Of a DNA stretch of 64,000 bases, positions 43,798 through 52,077 are shown in pieces. The notes under the pieces are model-generated. The model did no database searches. It worked only from the letters and a program-made list of their open reading frames with translations, and was not told the DNA's origin. Made by a program: the position numbers and the translations under genes. The stretch is from DASZRZ01 sp963732925. Lineage in GTDB: Bacteria > Acidobacteriota > Terriglobia > Terriglobales > Acidobacteriaceae. The stretch is taken from contig CAVTBJ010000012.1 of assembly GCA_963732925.1 (NCBI GenBank), forward strand, positions 806,001 to 870,000, read 5' to 3'. Within the stretch, counting starts at the first letter, position 1, and every line of letters starts with the position of its first letter.

Positions 43798-44742
43798 ATG
43801 CGGTTCTTAGCCTTATTGCTTCTGCTGTTCTCCCTGACGGTGGTACCCGTGCTGGCGCAGGGGAGCCGTTCGTCGCCGACCACGGAGGACGAGGGCAATC
43901 CCGCCGCCACCCTGCACGTCAATGTTCGGCTGGTGAATGTCTTTGTCAGCGTCACCGACTCCAATGGCGCCCCTTATACCAACCTGAAAAAGGATGACTT
44001 TACGCTTTACGAGAATGGGGCGCCGCAGCGCATCGCGGTGTTCGACCGGGAATCCGAGTTGCCCCTCTCGATCGTAGCCTGCATTGATACCAGCCTGAGC
44101 ACGCGCAGGGATCTGGGCCTGGAGGTGCTCTCGGCGCGCAAATTTGCCCATGCCCTTCTGCGTCCGGTGGACTCCATGGCGCTCTACGAGTTCGACGAGA
44201 ACGTGACGGAACTGGTGCCGTTTACCTCCGATCTGAAGCGCATTGACCGCGGACTGGACCGGGTCCGGCTGGGCGCGGCTACGGCCATGTACGACGCGAT
44301 TTACTTGAGTTCCCGCGCCCTGCTGGACCGTAACGGGCGCAAGGTTCTGGTGATCATCACCGATGGCGGAGACACCGTCAGCGAAACCACCTACCATGCT
44401 GCGCTGCGGGCCGCCCAGGAATCGGAGGCCATCCTCTACAGCATCATCATCGTGCCCATCGAAGCCAGCGCCGGGCGCGACACCGGCGGCGAGAATGCGC
44501 TCATTCAGCTTTCTAAGGACACTGGCGGAAAATACTATTACGCCACTGGACGGCAGAGCCTGGACGAAGCCTTCCGCCAGATCAGTGAAGAGCTGCGCAC
44601 GCAGTTTCTTCTGGCCTACTATCCTTCGCAGCGGCTTACGGACAGCAGCTATCGCCGCATCCGTATCGAGGTGCATTCCCCGGACATTGCCGACCTGCAG
44701 GCGCGCTATCGCACTGGGTATTACACCTCCAAAGCCAAATAA
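43798..44742 (+). CDS. Exported VWA-domain protein, acidobacterial type
   Basis: A 314-residue exported protein: signal peptide MRFLALLLLLFSLTVVPVLAQ, a short NVRLVNVFVSVTDSNG strand domain, then a von Willebrand A domain with the metal site ACIDTSLSTRRD and IITDGGD. This matches the VWFA-related family found expanded in Acidobacteria. The second Thr of the metal site (AATAMYDAIY) is also present. Protein-protein or surface binding is likely; the ligand is unknown. The start at 43798 gives the proper signal peptide; the upstream open frame overlaps moaE. Confidence 0.88.
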   Translation: MRFLALLLLLFSLTVVPVLAQGSRSSPTTEDEGNPAATLHVNVRLVNVFVSVTDSNGAPYTNLKKDDFTLYENGAPQRIAVFDRESELPLSIVACIDTSLSTRRDLGLEVLSARKFAHALLRPVDSMALYEFDENVTELVPFTSDLKRIDRGLDRVRLGAATAMYDAIYLSSRALLDRNGRKVLVIITDGGDTVSETTYHAALRAAQESEAILYSIIIVPIEASAGRDTGGENALIQLSKDTGGKYYYATGRQSLDEAFRQISEELRTQFLLAYYPSQRLTDSSYRRIRIEVHSPDIADLQARYRTGYYTSKAK

Positions 44743-44803
44743 ACTGCCGGAACTGGACGGTTCCCGCCAGTGAGGGGAAGACGAAGCCGGTAACCGGGCC
44801 GTG

Positions 44804-44815
44804 TAGAATGCAGGC
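44804..44815 (+). promoter_or_regulatory. Leaderless -10 box of the Hfq-like gene
   Basis: TAGAAT (44804-44809) followed by the six bases GCAGGC and then ATG. This is the same spacing as at ribA, the VOC gene, the MHS transporter and the TMTC-like gene. Confidence 0.5.
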
Positions 44816-45103
44816 ATGGCATTCCGAGTTGCGGGAGTTTCCCACCTTTCCAAAAAGAACAAGCTTCCTCCGCCCGAGGAAACCTATGAGGAGGCGGCGT
44901 ATCTCAAGGCCTTGGGTGAAAAGCAGAAGACCGTCTCCGTGAAGCTGGTCAGCGGGGAAGTGCTGCGCGGCTGGGTCGAGTACTATGACAAGCACATGAT
45001 CCGGCTTACCCGGGAAGACGCACCTAATCTTTTCATTTTCAAACACGAAATCATGTATATCGTGGAAGAGCCCGCGTCCCGGAAACGCAGTTCCAGCGCC
45101 TAG
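44816..45103 (+). CDS. Hfq-like Sm-fold RNA-binding protein
   Basis: A 95-residue protein with an Sm fold. Sm1: VSVKLVSGEVLRGWVEYYDKHMIRL. Sm2: NLFIFKHEIMYIVEE, where FKH at residues 75-77 corresponds to the YKH motif of Hfq. A 28-residue N-terminal extension (KKNKLPPPEETYEEAAYL) replaces the usual Hfq start, and the Gln of the proximal RNA face is not obvious. It probably forms a hexameric RNA chaperone ring. It is short-tailed and lies upstream of suhB. The start has no Shine-Dalgarno sequence. Confidence 0.82.
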   Translation: MAFRVAGVSHLSKKNKLPPPEETYEEAAYLKALGEKQKTVSVKLVSGEVLRGWVEYYDKHMIRLTREDAPNLFIFKHEIMYIVEEPASRKRSSSA

Positions 45104-45276
45104 GATATTGCTTCCAGGTTGCTGAAGGGCTGCGGACAGATTTTATGCAGGTTCCTGTGCGGGGACAGACGGAGACAGACGAGACGAGGCCATTCCAGCG
45201 ATGCGAGCAGGACCGGGGCGAATCTTCTGCCACCGAGCCATCACCGCCTGCAGACGGAATCGAGTAAAAAGACAGT

Positions 45277-46119
45277 TTGCCTGAATCGAACCAGTTTGCT
45301 CCCGTTGCAGCCGAGATTGCCCGCGAGGCGGGAGGGCTGCTTCTGTCCTTTTTTGCGCGGCGCATCGGTTTTGAATACAAGGGGGAGGCGGACCTGGTTA
45401 CCGAGGCGGATCGCGCTTCGGAACGCCTGATTACCGATCGGATTCGCGCCCGCTGGCCACGCCACGATATCGTGGCGGAAGAAGGCACGCGCGTGGATTC
45501 CGGCGGCGATTACCGCTGGTACGTGGATCCCCTGGACGGCACCACGAATTTCGCGCATGGCTTTCCCGTGTTTTGCGTCTCCATGGGGCTGGAGTACAAA
45601 GGGAAGATGGTTGCCGGGGTGGTCTACGACCCCACTCGCGACGAGATGTTTTCCGCCGAGCGGGGAAGCGGCTCTTACCTAAACCAGCACCGCATTCGGG
45701 TTTCCAGCGCGTCGCGGCTGGAAGAAAGCCTGCTGGCGACCGGCTTTCCCAGCCAGAAGCGCCACCAGAATCCGAACATTTACTTCTACCACCAGATCAC
45801 GCTGCACACGCATGGCGTACGCCGCGCCGGATCCGCGGCCCTCGATCTTTGCTCCGTGGCGGCCGGCCGGGTGGACGGCTATTGGGAATTTAATCTCAAT
45901 CCCTGGGACACGGCCGCGGGCGTGCTCCTGGTCGAGGAGGCGGGCGGCAAGGTGAGCGACTTCAGTGGCGGCGCCTTCAATATTGCCAGCCGCGAGACGC
46001 TGGCCTCCAACGGCCTCATCCACGCCGATCTGCTACGCGAATTTCAGGCCATCTTTCAGGGCCGGGGCCTGGAACCCATCCCTTCCCCGGTCGATTACGC
46101 CCGCCAACGCAAGCTCTAG
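45277..46119 (+). CDS. suhB: Inositol-1-monophosphatase family protein
   Basis: Mg-dependent phosphatase of 280 residues. Metal sites: IVAEEGT near residue 68, DPLDGTTNFAHG near 84 (the family signature), and NPWDTAAGVLLVEEAGG near 207. In enterobacteria SuhB also assists rRNA transcription. The TTG at 45277 is the only start after an in-frame stop at 45265. The 173-base gap after the Hfq-like gene holds short GAGACAGACGAGACGAGG-type purine repeats but no gene. Confidence 0.92.
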   Translation: MPESNQFAPVAAEIAREAGGLLLSFFARRIGFEYKGEADLVTEADRASERLITDRIRARWPRHDIVAEEGTRVDSGGDYRWYVDPLDGTTNFAHGFPVFCVSMGLEYKGKMVAGVVYDPTRDEMFSAERGSGSYLNQHRIRVSSASRLEESLLATGFPSQKRHQNPNIYFYHQITLHTHGVRRAGSAALDLCSVAAGRVDGYWEFNLNPWDTAAGVLLVEEAGGKVSDFSGGAFNIASRETLASNGLIHADLLREFQAIFQGRGLEPIPSPVDYARQRKL

Positions 46120-46271
46120 GAAAATTTCGATCTCACTGGCAGGGAGCTAAAAGCAGTGGAAGCTGCACGACAGGGCTTCGATTGAGCAACGTCCTATTGC
46201 TGCCCAGGCTGCACTCGGGCCGCGACCGGCACAGGTTCGGTTAGAATTGGCCAGCGACGGTCGCCAGCCTT

Positions 46272-46356
46272 GCGAAAGTGGCGGAATTGGCAGACGCACC
46301 AGACTTAGGATCTGGCGGGGAAACCCATGGGGGTTCGAGTCCCCCCTTTCGCACCA
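46272..46356 (+). tRNA. tRNA-Leu (anticodon UAG)
   Basis: A class II tRNA of 85 bases with encoded CCA. Acceptor GCGAAAG/CTTTCGC, anticodon stem CCAGA/TCTGG around CTTAGGA (anticodon TAG), a long variable arm (CGGGGAAACCCATG region) and the T arm GGGGGTTCGAGTCCCCC. Confidence 0.97.
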
Positions 46357-46369
46357 GAGTTGACGCTCC

Positions 46370-47458
46370 TCAGCAGATACTCGCGCCCTGAGCGTTGACG
46401 TAGACCGCGTACAACGACCGGCTGGCGGCGATGAACAGGCGATTGCGCTTCTCTCCACCGAAACAGATGTTGGCCGGGATCTCGGGAAGCACGATGATGC
46501 CGATTCGTTGCCCCTCAGGCGTAAACACGTGGATCCCGTCATAACCCTGGCCAACCCAGCCGCTGGCGCACCACACATTTCCCTGCTTGTCGCAGCGGAT
46601 GCCGTCGGCGATGCCGGCGCCCGCCCGCAGCCGCGATTTCGACTCGCTGTCGAGCGAGGAAAACTCCGAAGAGCTCAGCTCCATGGAGAAGGCCTGCTTG
46701 CCGTTGCTCAGGCTGCTGCCGTTCACCACGTCGTACACCTTCACAATTTTGGGTGCGTTCGGATAGTGCGTCGAGCCGGTGTCGGAGATGTACAGCTTCT
46801 TGAAATCGGGCGAGAAGCACAAGCCATTCGGCTTGTAGAGGTCATCTGTCACCATGCTGATTGTGCCCGTCTTGGGGTCAATGTGGTAAACGGCCTCCTT
46901 GAGCTCCATGGGGTGCACGTGGCCTTCATAGTTGGTGAGGATGCCGTAACCAGGATCGGTAAAGAAGATGCCGCCATCGGGATGGACAACGATATCGTTG
47001 GGGGCATCGAGCTTCTTGCCTTGAAAGCTGTCGGCCAGCACGGTAATGCTTCCGTCGTATTCGTAGCGGACCACCCGGCGATTGTCGTGTTCGCAGGAAA
47101 CCTGCCGCCCCTGGTAATCGAACGCATTCCCGTTGCTATATCCGGAAGGCTTGCGGAACACCGAGACATGCCCGTCTTCGGCTGCATAGCGCATTTGAAC
47201 ATTGTTGGGGATGTCGCTCCAGACCAGATATCGTCCAACTCCGTTCCAGGCTGTACCTTCGGCCCACAGACAGCCGGTGTACAGCCTCTCGATCGAGGTG
47301 TTACCGACCTTGATGGAATCGAATCGTTTGTCGAGAGAAATGATGTCAGGATCGGGTTCATGAACCGGATTGGGGCTGGAATAATCGCGCTGGGCAAGCG
47401 CAGAAACAGCCGATCCGGCCACGGCTGCCAGGAGGAAACCGCGTCTATCGATGCTCAT
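46370..47458 (-). CDS. SMP-30/gluconolactonase-family protein, Tat-exported
   Basis: A 362-residue six-blade propeller lactonase. Tat signal: MSIDRRGFLLAAVAGSAVSA. Family blocks: CLWAEGTAWNGVGRYLVWSD, LDAPNDIVVHPDGGIFFTDP (metal-binding Asn and Asp), KPNGLCFSPDFKKLYISDTG and GIADGIRCDKQGNVWCA. It probably hydrolyses sugar lactones in the periplasm. It lies 14 bases from tRNA-Leu, on the other strand. TATACT lies 9 bases before the ATG at 47458 and no ribosome site is visible. Confidence 0.9.
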   Translation of the reverse strand: MSIDRRGFLLAAVAGSAVSALAQRDYSSPNPVHEPDPDIISLDKRFDSIKVGNTSIERLYTGCLWAEGTAWNGVGRYLVWSDIPNNVQMRYAAEDGHVSVFRKPSGYSNGNAFDYQGRQVSCEHDNRRVVRYEYDGSITVLADSFQGKKLDAPNDIVVHPDGGIFFTDPGYGILTNYEGHVHPMELKEAVYHIDPKTGTISMVTDDLYKPNGLCFSPDFKKLYISDTGSTHYPNAPKIVKVYDVVNGSSLSNGKQAFSMELSSSEFSSLDSESKSRLRAGAGIADGIRCDKQGNVWCASGWVGQGYDGIHVFTPEGQRIGIIVLPEIPANICFGGEKRNRLFIAASRSLYAVYVNAQGASIC

Positions 47459-47581
47459 AGGGCAGGAAGTATACAACCAATGTCGCGGTCGGCGCACCCT
47501 GTCCCCGGGGAAAGTCCCAACCGGCCCGGGCTTGTGTTAACGTTCAGGGCCGAAGAACGACAAGGCTGGGATAATTCATCA

Positions 47582-48931
47582 ATGGCTCACAGTCGGGAAC
47601 CCTCATCCCATTCGGCGGTAAACCAGATCCAGAAAAGCTCAATTCGCATGGTTGCCCTGGCAAGTCTGGTGGGGACGACCATCGAATGGTATGACTTTTT
47701 TCTCTACGGCACGGCGGCGGCGCTGGTGTTCAATCGCCTGTTTTTTCCCACGTTCGACCCGCTGACCGGCACTCTGGCCGCGTTCGGCACCTACACGGTG
47801 GGGTTCATTGCCCGACCGATCGGCGGAATCGTGATCGGTCACTTCGGCGACCGCATCGGCCGCAAGTCGATGCTGGTGCTGACGCTGGTCATTATGGGCG
47901 TGTCCACGTTTCTGATTGGCGTGCTGCCCACCTATGCGCAGATCGGCCCCTGGTCGGCGGTGATTCTGGTGTTGCTGCGCGTGGCCCAGGGATTTGGGGT
48001 CGGTGGCGAGTGGGGCGGCGCGGTTCTGATGGCGGTGGAGCACGCTCCTCCGGGTGCGCGCGGCTTCTATGGCAGCTGGCCGCAGACCGGGGTGCCCATG
48101 GGCCTGCTGCTCTCGACCGGGATCTTCGCCGTGGTCGCACGCCTGCCCCAGGCGGCGTTTTTCAGCTGGGGCTGGCGGATCCCGTTTTTGGTCAGCATCG
48201 TGTTAGTGGGCGTGGGCTTCTTGATTCGCATCCGCATTATGGAAACGCCGGCCTTCAACCGCATCAAGGAAACCCGGAGTGAGGTCCGCCAGCCGATCGT
48301 GGAAGTGCTGCGCCGCTATCCCAGGGAAGTCCTGCTGGCCATAGGAGCGCGCATTGCGGAGAACGGGGCGTTCTACATATACAGTGTTTTTCTGCTGCTG
48401 TACGCCACGCAGAAAGTAGGAATGGGCCGCAGCATTGTGCTGGACGGAATCCTGATCGCGTCGGCTTTGGAACTCATCGCGATTCCGCTGCTGGGAGCGC
48501 TTTCCGATCGCGTTGGCAGACGGCCGGTCTATCTGTTTGGCGCCGTGTTTACCGCCTTGTTCGCATATCCCCTATTCTGGCTGCTGGACACGGGATCGAC
48601 GCCCCTGGTTTGGATGGGGATTGTCGTGGCATTCCTGTTTTCGCACGCGGCCATGTATGCCCCCCAGGCGGCGTTTCTTTCCGAATTGTTTGGCTCGCAT
48701 GTGCGCTACAGCGGCGCCTCCCTGGGTTCGCAGTTGGCCTCGGTGCTGGCGGGGGGCCTTTCGCCGTTTGTTGCGACGGAATTACTCAGGAGGTATGGAC
48801 GAGGCGGGCCGGTCGCCGTCTATGTGATCGGAATGGCGGTGGTCACCATCGTTTCTGTGCTGGCGGCGAGGGAAACCGCGAAGGATGACATCCAAGAGCC
48901 TGCCGGGCACTACCGAGCCGGCGCCCGGTAG
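47582..48931 (+). CDS. MFS transporter, metabolite:H+ symporter (MHS) type
   Basis: A 449-residue permease with 12 hydrophobic segments. MHS markers: SLVGTTIEWYDFFLYG at the start, FGDRIGRKSMLV between helices 2 and 3, VAQGFGVGGEWGGAVLMAVEHAPPGARG, and GALSDRVGRRPVYLFG. Relatives import shikimate, proline, citrate or 2-oxoglutarate; the substrate here is undetermined. GATAAT ends 6 bases before the ATG at 47582 with no Shine-Dalgarno sequence, suggesting leaderless expression. The frame extends back to 46508 antisense to the SMP-30 gene, which is not real. Confidence 0.92.
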   Translation: MAHSREPSSHSAVNQIQKSSIRMVALASLVGTTIEWYDFFLYGTAAALVFNRLFFPTFDPLTGTLAAFGTYTVGFIARPIGGIVIGHFGDRIGRKSMLVLTLVIMGVSTFLIGVLPTYAQIGPWSAVILVLLRVAQGFGVGGEWGGAVLMAVEHAPPGARGFYGSWPQTGVPMGLLLSTGIFAVVARLPQAAFFSWGWRIPFLVSIVLVGVGFLIRIRIMETPAFNRIKETRSEVRQPIVEVLRRYPREVLLAIGARIAENGAFYIYSVFLLLYATQKVGMGRSIVLDGILIASALELIAIPLLGALSDRVGRRPVYLFGAVFTALFAYPLFWLLDTGSTPLVWMGIVVAFLFSHAAMYAPQAAFLSELFGSHVRYSGASLGSQLASVLAGGLSPFVATELLRRYGRGGPVAVYVIGMAVVTIVSVLAARETAKDDIQEPAGHYRAGAR

Positions 48932-48958
48932 GCAGGAAAAGAGCAAGACAGAAACGAT

Positions 48959-48994
48959 GCACCCCGGCTCCGGACCCTCCGGGTTGCGGGGTGC
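48959..48994. terminator. Hairpin between convergent genes
   Basis: GCACCCCG/CGGGGTGC stem enclosing a second CCGGA/TCCGG stem. There is no T-run, so it may work with Rho or as a bidirectional block. Confidence 0.45.
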
Positions 48995-49022
48995 TCCAAG
49001 TTGATGAGCGCGTGAATTCCCG

Positions 49023-49298
49023 CTACTGCATCTGGGTCAGTCCTACATACACCCACAGGACGGCAATCACCAGGATCAGCAGGCCAGATGCTGCGCTTAG
49101 CCAGCGTACCACCGGACTAACGCGGTTGAATTTGGCGGTCAACTCCACCTGTTCCTTTGCCATATGAGACTCAGCTTCGTCGAGAAACAGTTGATCGTCT
49201 TCGTGCATGGTGAGTGTGCTGCGATAGATGAGCAGGGCGACCAGCGCTGCAGTCAAAACGCCCCAAATTACCAGCAGGTAATCAATAATCGGCGCCAT
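49023..49298 (-). CDS. Small two-TM hypothetical protein
   Basis: A 91-residue protein with N- and C-terminal membrane helices (YLLVIWGVLTAALVALLIY and WLSAASGLLILVIAVLWVYVG) joined by a charged 35-residue helix (EDDQLFLDEAESHMAKEQVE). No family recognised. GAGGT lies 7 bases before the ATG at 49298. Confidence 0.65.
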   Translation of the reverse strand: MAPIIDYLLVIWGVLTAALVALLIYRSTLTMHEDDQLFLDEAESHMAKEQVELTAKFNRVSPVVRWLSAASGLLILVIAVLWVYVGLTQMQ

Positions 49299-49678
49299 AC
49301 GCTACCTCGGATGGGTTATCAAGCCGTTGCGACCTAATGTCCCGCGTACTGCGGGGCAGCAATTTCCGAGCTTGCAGGGCGGAGGAAGAACCACTGGGCG
49401 GGGAGGACCCCCGGGGAGCGAATCGTGGCTCCAGCCCTGTCCTGAATAAGGGCGGCATCATTATAGCCCCGTTGTCAGGCAAGGCAGGTACTTTTCGTGC
49501 CCGGTGACTCCAGCGATTCCGGAGGGACCCAAGTCCGCGGATCCAGCGGCGTAATGGACTCCCGGGGGCCCGCTGGCCGGGGGCGGGAAGGGAAGGGCAC
49601 CAAGAAGATGCGACGTTTGTCTCTCCAGGGTCATCCCATAGCAGGGGCCGCCATGCCCAACTGGCTGACGAAACAGTG
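49299..49678. other. Intergenic region upstream of erpA, no gene seen
   Basis: About 380 bases. An open minus-strand frame (49282-49851) crosses it but is antisense to erpA, lacks a ribosome site and resembles nothing. Confidence 0.5.
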
Positions 49679-49765
49679 GTATACTTCTGGTGAGGCAGCC
49701 GGTTCGGGGTAGCCGACCGGGAAACGCCGGCGGGCGGAATACCGCTTACGAGGAGATAAATACGA
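49679..49765 (+). promoter_or_regulatory. erpA promoter and structured leader
   Basis: TATACT (49679-49684) starts a leader of about 75 bases that contains an imperfect hairpin CGGTTCGG/CCGACCG (49699-49718) and GCGG-AATA-CCGC near 49734-49745, then GAGGAGA about 10 bases before the ATG. Fe-S genes are often controlled at this level, but no known element was recognised. Confidence 0.4.
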
Positions 49766-50128
49766 ATGGCAACCACGACCATACCGAATGTACCCAAGAC
49801 ATTGCCGGTCAATCTGACACCAAACGCGATCGGCAAAGTGAAGGAAATCATGGCCCAGCAGGACCCTGTCCCGGCTGGACTGCGCGTTGGCGTAGTCGGA
49901 GGCGGTTGCTCGGGTTTCTCCTATTCAATGTCTTTCGAGAATGGGGCGGGAATGATGGACAAGGTCTTCGATTTCGACGGATTGAAGGTCTATGTTGATG
50001 CCACCTCCCTCATGTATCTCAATGGCGCCATCGTGGATTACGTGGAAACGCTTGAGGGAGCGGGTTTTAAGTTCGAAAACCCCAATGTGAAGAGCACCTG
50101 CGGCTGCGGGTCTTCCTTTAGCGTCTAA
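49766..50128 (+). CDS. erpA: Iron-sulfur cluster insertion protein (A-type carrier)
   Basis: A 120-residue A-type Fe-S carrier that passes clusters to apo-enzymes. The three ligand cysteines are in place: Cys48 in VGGGCSGFSY, Cys112 and Cys114 in STCGCGSSF. VYVDATSLMYLNGAIVDYVE is typical. ErpA is the closest name; IscA/SufA cannot be excluded from sequence alone. It is not in an isc or suf cluster. A terminator follows directly. Confidence 0.92.
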   Translation: MATTTIPNVPKTLPVNLTPNAIGKVKEIMAQQDPVPAGLRVGVVGGGCSGFSYSMSFENGAGMMDKVFDFDGLKVYVDATSLMYLNGAIVDYVETLEGAGFKFENPNVKSTCGCGSSFSV

Positions 50129-50161
50129 GCTCGCGACTCCCTGATCTTCGATCTTCCGGAA

Positions 50162-50194
50162 GCCTCGCCTGCGGGCGGGGCTTCTCTGCTTTTA
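50162..50194 (+). terminator. Rho-independent terminator after erpA
   Basis: GCCTCGCC pairs with GGCGGGGC (one G-T wobble), TGCG loop, followed by TTCTCTGCTTTT. Confidence 0.75.
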
Positions 50195-50273
50195 CGCCTG
50201 TTCCTTTCAGGCCGCGAAACAACCCTCTCACCTTGCAGTCCGTCCATAGCAAAGACTCTAAGGGGGTACCGTC

Positions 50274-51029
50274 GTGAGTCCATATCCGCAGTGGCTGGAT
50301 TACCTGGCGTGGAGTTACCTGATTGTTTGTTTCGTCTGTGGCGGATACCTGCTGGCTGATGAGCTGCATCGGCCGCAGAAGATGTGGATCATGAACATTG
50401 TCTGGCCGGTCAGCGCACTCTACTTCGGACCCTTCGGTGTGTGGCTGTATCGCAAGATGCAGCCTGCCATGGTGAAACATCCGGAAGGGCTGCCAATGGC
50501 CCTGCGAAGGACTGAAAGAGCCCCCGCACCCGAGGAGCAGCCCACGCCGTGGCAGGTGAGCGCGGCGGTTTTCCATTGCGGTGCGGGTTGTACCTTGGGC
50601 GATATTGCCGCGGAAACGTTTGTGTTTGCCACCGGTTTGGCGCTGGTTGGGGAATTCGGCTCGGAGCTGCTCTATGACTTCATTTTGGCCTTTTCCCTGG
50701 GCATGGTTTTTCAGTACTTCACGATTGTCCCCTTGCGCGGGCTCAGCTTTGGCGAGGGACTGAAAGCAGCGCTGCGGGCGGACACCGTGTCGATTGTGCT
50801 ATTTGAGGTCGGCCTTTTCACGTGGATGGCCTTGCAGCACTTTGTGCTCTTTCCCCAGCCTCATTTGCATCCCAACGAGGCGCTTTTCTGGTTCAACATG
50901 CAGGTCGGCATGATTCTGGGTTTCTTCACGGCCTATCCCGCCAATGCGTGGCTGATCCGCAAGGGCTGGAAGGAGAAAATGCCCAATTACGACTCGGGAG
51001 AGCAGGGAGAAGAGAAGCAGGCAGCCTGA
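50274..51029 (+). CDS. DUF4396 membrane protein
   Basis: A 251-residue membrane protein with about six hydrophobic segments. The conserved motif AVFHCGAGCTLGDIAAE marks DUF4396, and PANAWLIRKGWKEKMP ends the fold. The Cys-Gly-Ala-Gly-Cys and nearby His suggest a metal or redox site within the membrane; the function is unknown. The start is GTG at 50274 after AGGGGG. It converges on the pseudopilin gene (7 bases between stops). Confidence 0.82.
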   Translation: MSPYPQWLDYLAWSYLIVCFVCGGYLLADELHRPQKMWIMNIVWPVSALYFGPFGVWLYRKMQPAMVKHPEGLPMALRRTERAPAPEEQPTPWQVSAAVFHCGAGCTLGDIAAETFVFATGLALVGEFGSELLYDFILAFSLGMVFQYFTIVPLRGLSFGEGLKAALRADTVSIVLFEVGLFTWMALQHFVLFPQPHLHPNEALFWFNMQVGMILGFFTAYPANAWLIRKGWKEKMPNYDSGEQGEEKQAA

Positions 51030-51036
51030 GCGGCCG

Positions 51037-52062
51037 TTACCGCCCCGGCTGTGGCGAAGGGCTGCCGGGCGCTGGGGAGGAGCCAGATGGCGAGGAGCCG
51101 AACGACGAAGTCCCGCCGAAGCCTGAACCAATGGGTTGGCCGAAGCCGCTGGGCTGATTGGGCGAGGCAAGCTGGCTGGCCGGTGTGCCAATGCCGCCCC
51201 CGCCGGCGCCGAACGTGTGGCCGGTATAGGGACCGATAATCAAGGCGCCGCCATTTGGACTGGTGGCTTCGGCGGCGGGGTTGTAGACGAAATACCAGTC
51301 CTTGTACTTGTTCTTACCGTTGAACTCCTTGATGCCCTCAGCCTGGCTGGCACTGGCGACTCCCAGAATTGCCCCGCCGCCAAAGGAAAGGTTCTGCTGA
51401 GTACTGGGCTGGGAACTCAGCCCGCCACTGGAATCCTTTTTGTCATCCTGTGCTTTGGCACTCTGCTCGGCGGAAGTCGGCTGTGAGGTCTGCTGCGAAG
51501 CGAGGCCATGGCTGCCCAAAATGCCGTTGGAGCCCGTGGTCGCATTCCCAGCGGGCTGTCCCAGGCTGCCGGGGGACTGCGCGCCTAGGGACCCCAATTG
51601 ACTGCCTAGCTGTCCCAGGGACTGGCCCAGGGTCCCCGAACCTCCAAGAGGCTGGCCCAGCAGGCTTGTCGGCTGTCCCGACTGCTGCCCCGAGCCCTGT
51701 GCGGTCTGGCCGGCGCTCATGAAGGAAACGTCCCCAATGTGAAGCAGCCGCCATTTGCCATCGGCCGTGAAGGGGTCCTTGTAACGCCGCCGGAGGTAAC
51801 GGATGTGGTTAGTGTTCTCCAGTTGGTCGAGGCTGGTGGGATAGACGCCGTTCTTCTTAACGAATTTGCGAATGGCGCGGGCGTATTGCGCGCCGCGATG
51901 GATCATTTCCTCTTCGCGATCACGCCGAATCTGCTGGATTACCCTGGGCGCCGCGGCCAGCATGGAGAAGGCCAGCAGGGCGACAAACAATGCCAGAATC
52001 AGGAGGATGTAACCCTGCTGGGCACGGAGCCGATTTCTGGGCTGAAAACTGCCGCGATGCAT
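51037..52062 (-). CDS. Pseudopilin-like protein with low-complexity tail
   Basis: A 341-residue protein, last gene of the pilus/secretion run. The N-terminus (RLRAQQGYILLILALFVALLAF) has the long hydrophobic helix of type II pseudopilins, but the prepilin peptidase site is degenerate: GYILL replaces G-F-(T/S)-L-x-E. After REEEMIHRGAQYARAIRKF and DPFTADGKWRLLHIGD comes about 200 residues rich in Gly, Ser, Gln and Pro. It probably belongs to the assembly machine as a minor or non-classical pseudopilin. Confidence 0.75.
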   Translation of the reverse strand: MHRGSFQPRNRLRAQQGYILLILALFVALLAFSMLAAAPRVIQQIRRDREEEMIHRGAQYARAIRKFVKKNGVYPTSLDQLENTNHIRYLRRRYKDPFTADGKWRLLHIGDVSFMSAGQTAQGSGQQSGQPTSLLGQPLGGSGTLGQSLGQLGSQLGSLGAQSPGSLGQPAGNATTGSNGILGSHGLASQQTSQPTSAEQSAKAQDDKKDSSGGLSSQPSTQQNLSFGGGAILGVASASQAEGIKEFNGKNKYKDWYFVYNPAAEATSPNGGALIIGPYTGHTFGAGGGGIGTPASQLASPNQPSGFGQPIGSGFGGTSSFGSSPSGSSPAPGSPSPQPGR

Positions 52063-52077
52063 GCTGCTGTCCGTCTC

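Noticed and set aside
46508..47581. N-terminal extension of the MHS transporter frame
   Set aside because: Antisense to the SMP-30 gene. The family start is at 47582 with its own -10 box.
49282..49851. Minus-strand frame of 189 codons across the erpA promoter
   Set aside because: Overlaps erpA antisense, low-complexity basic composition, no start signal.
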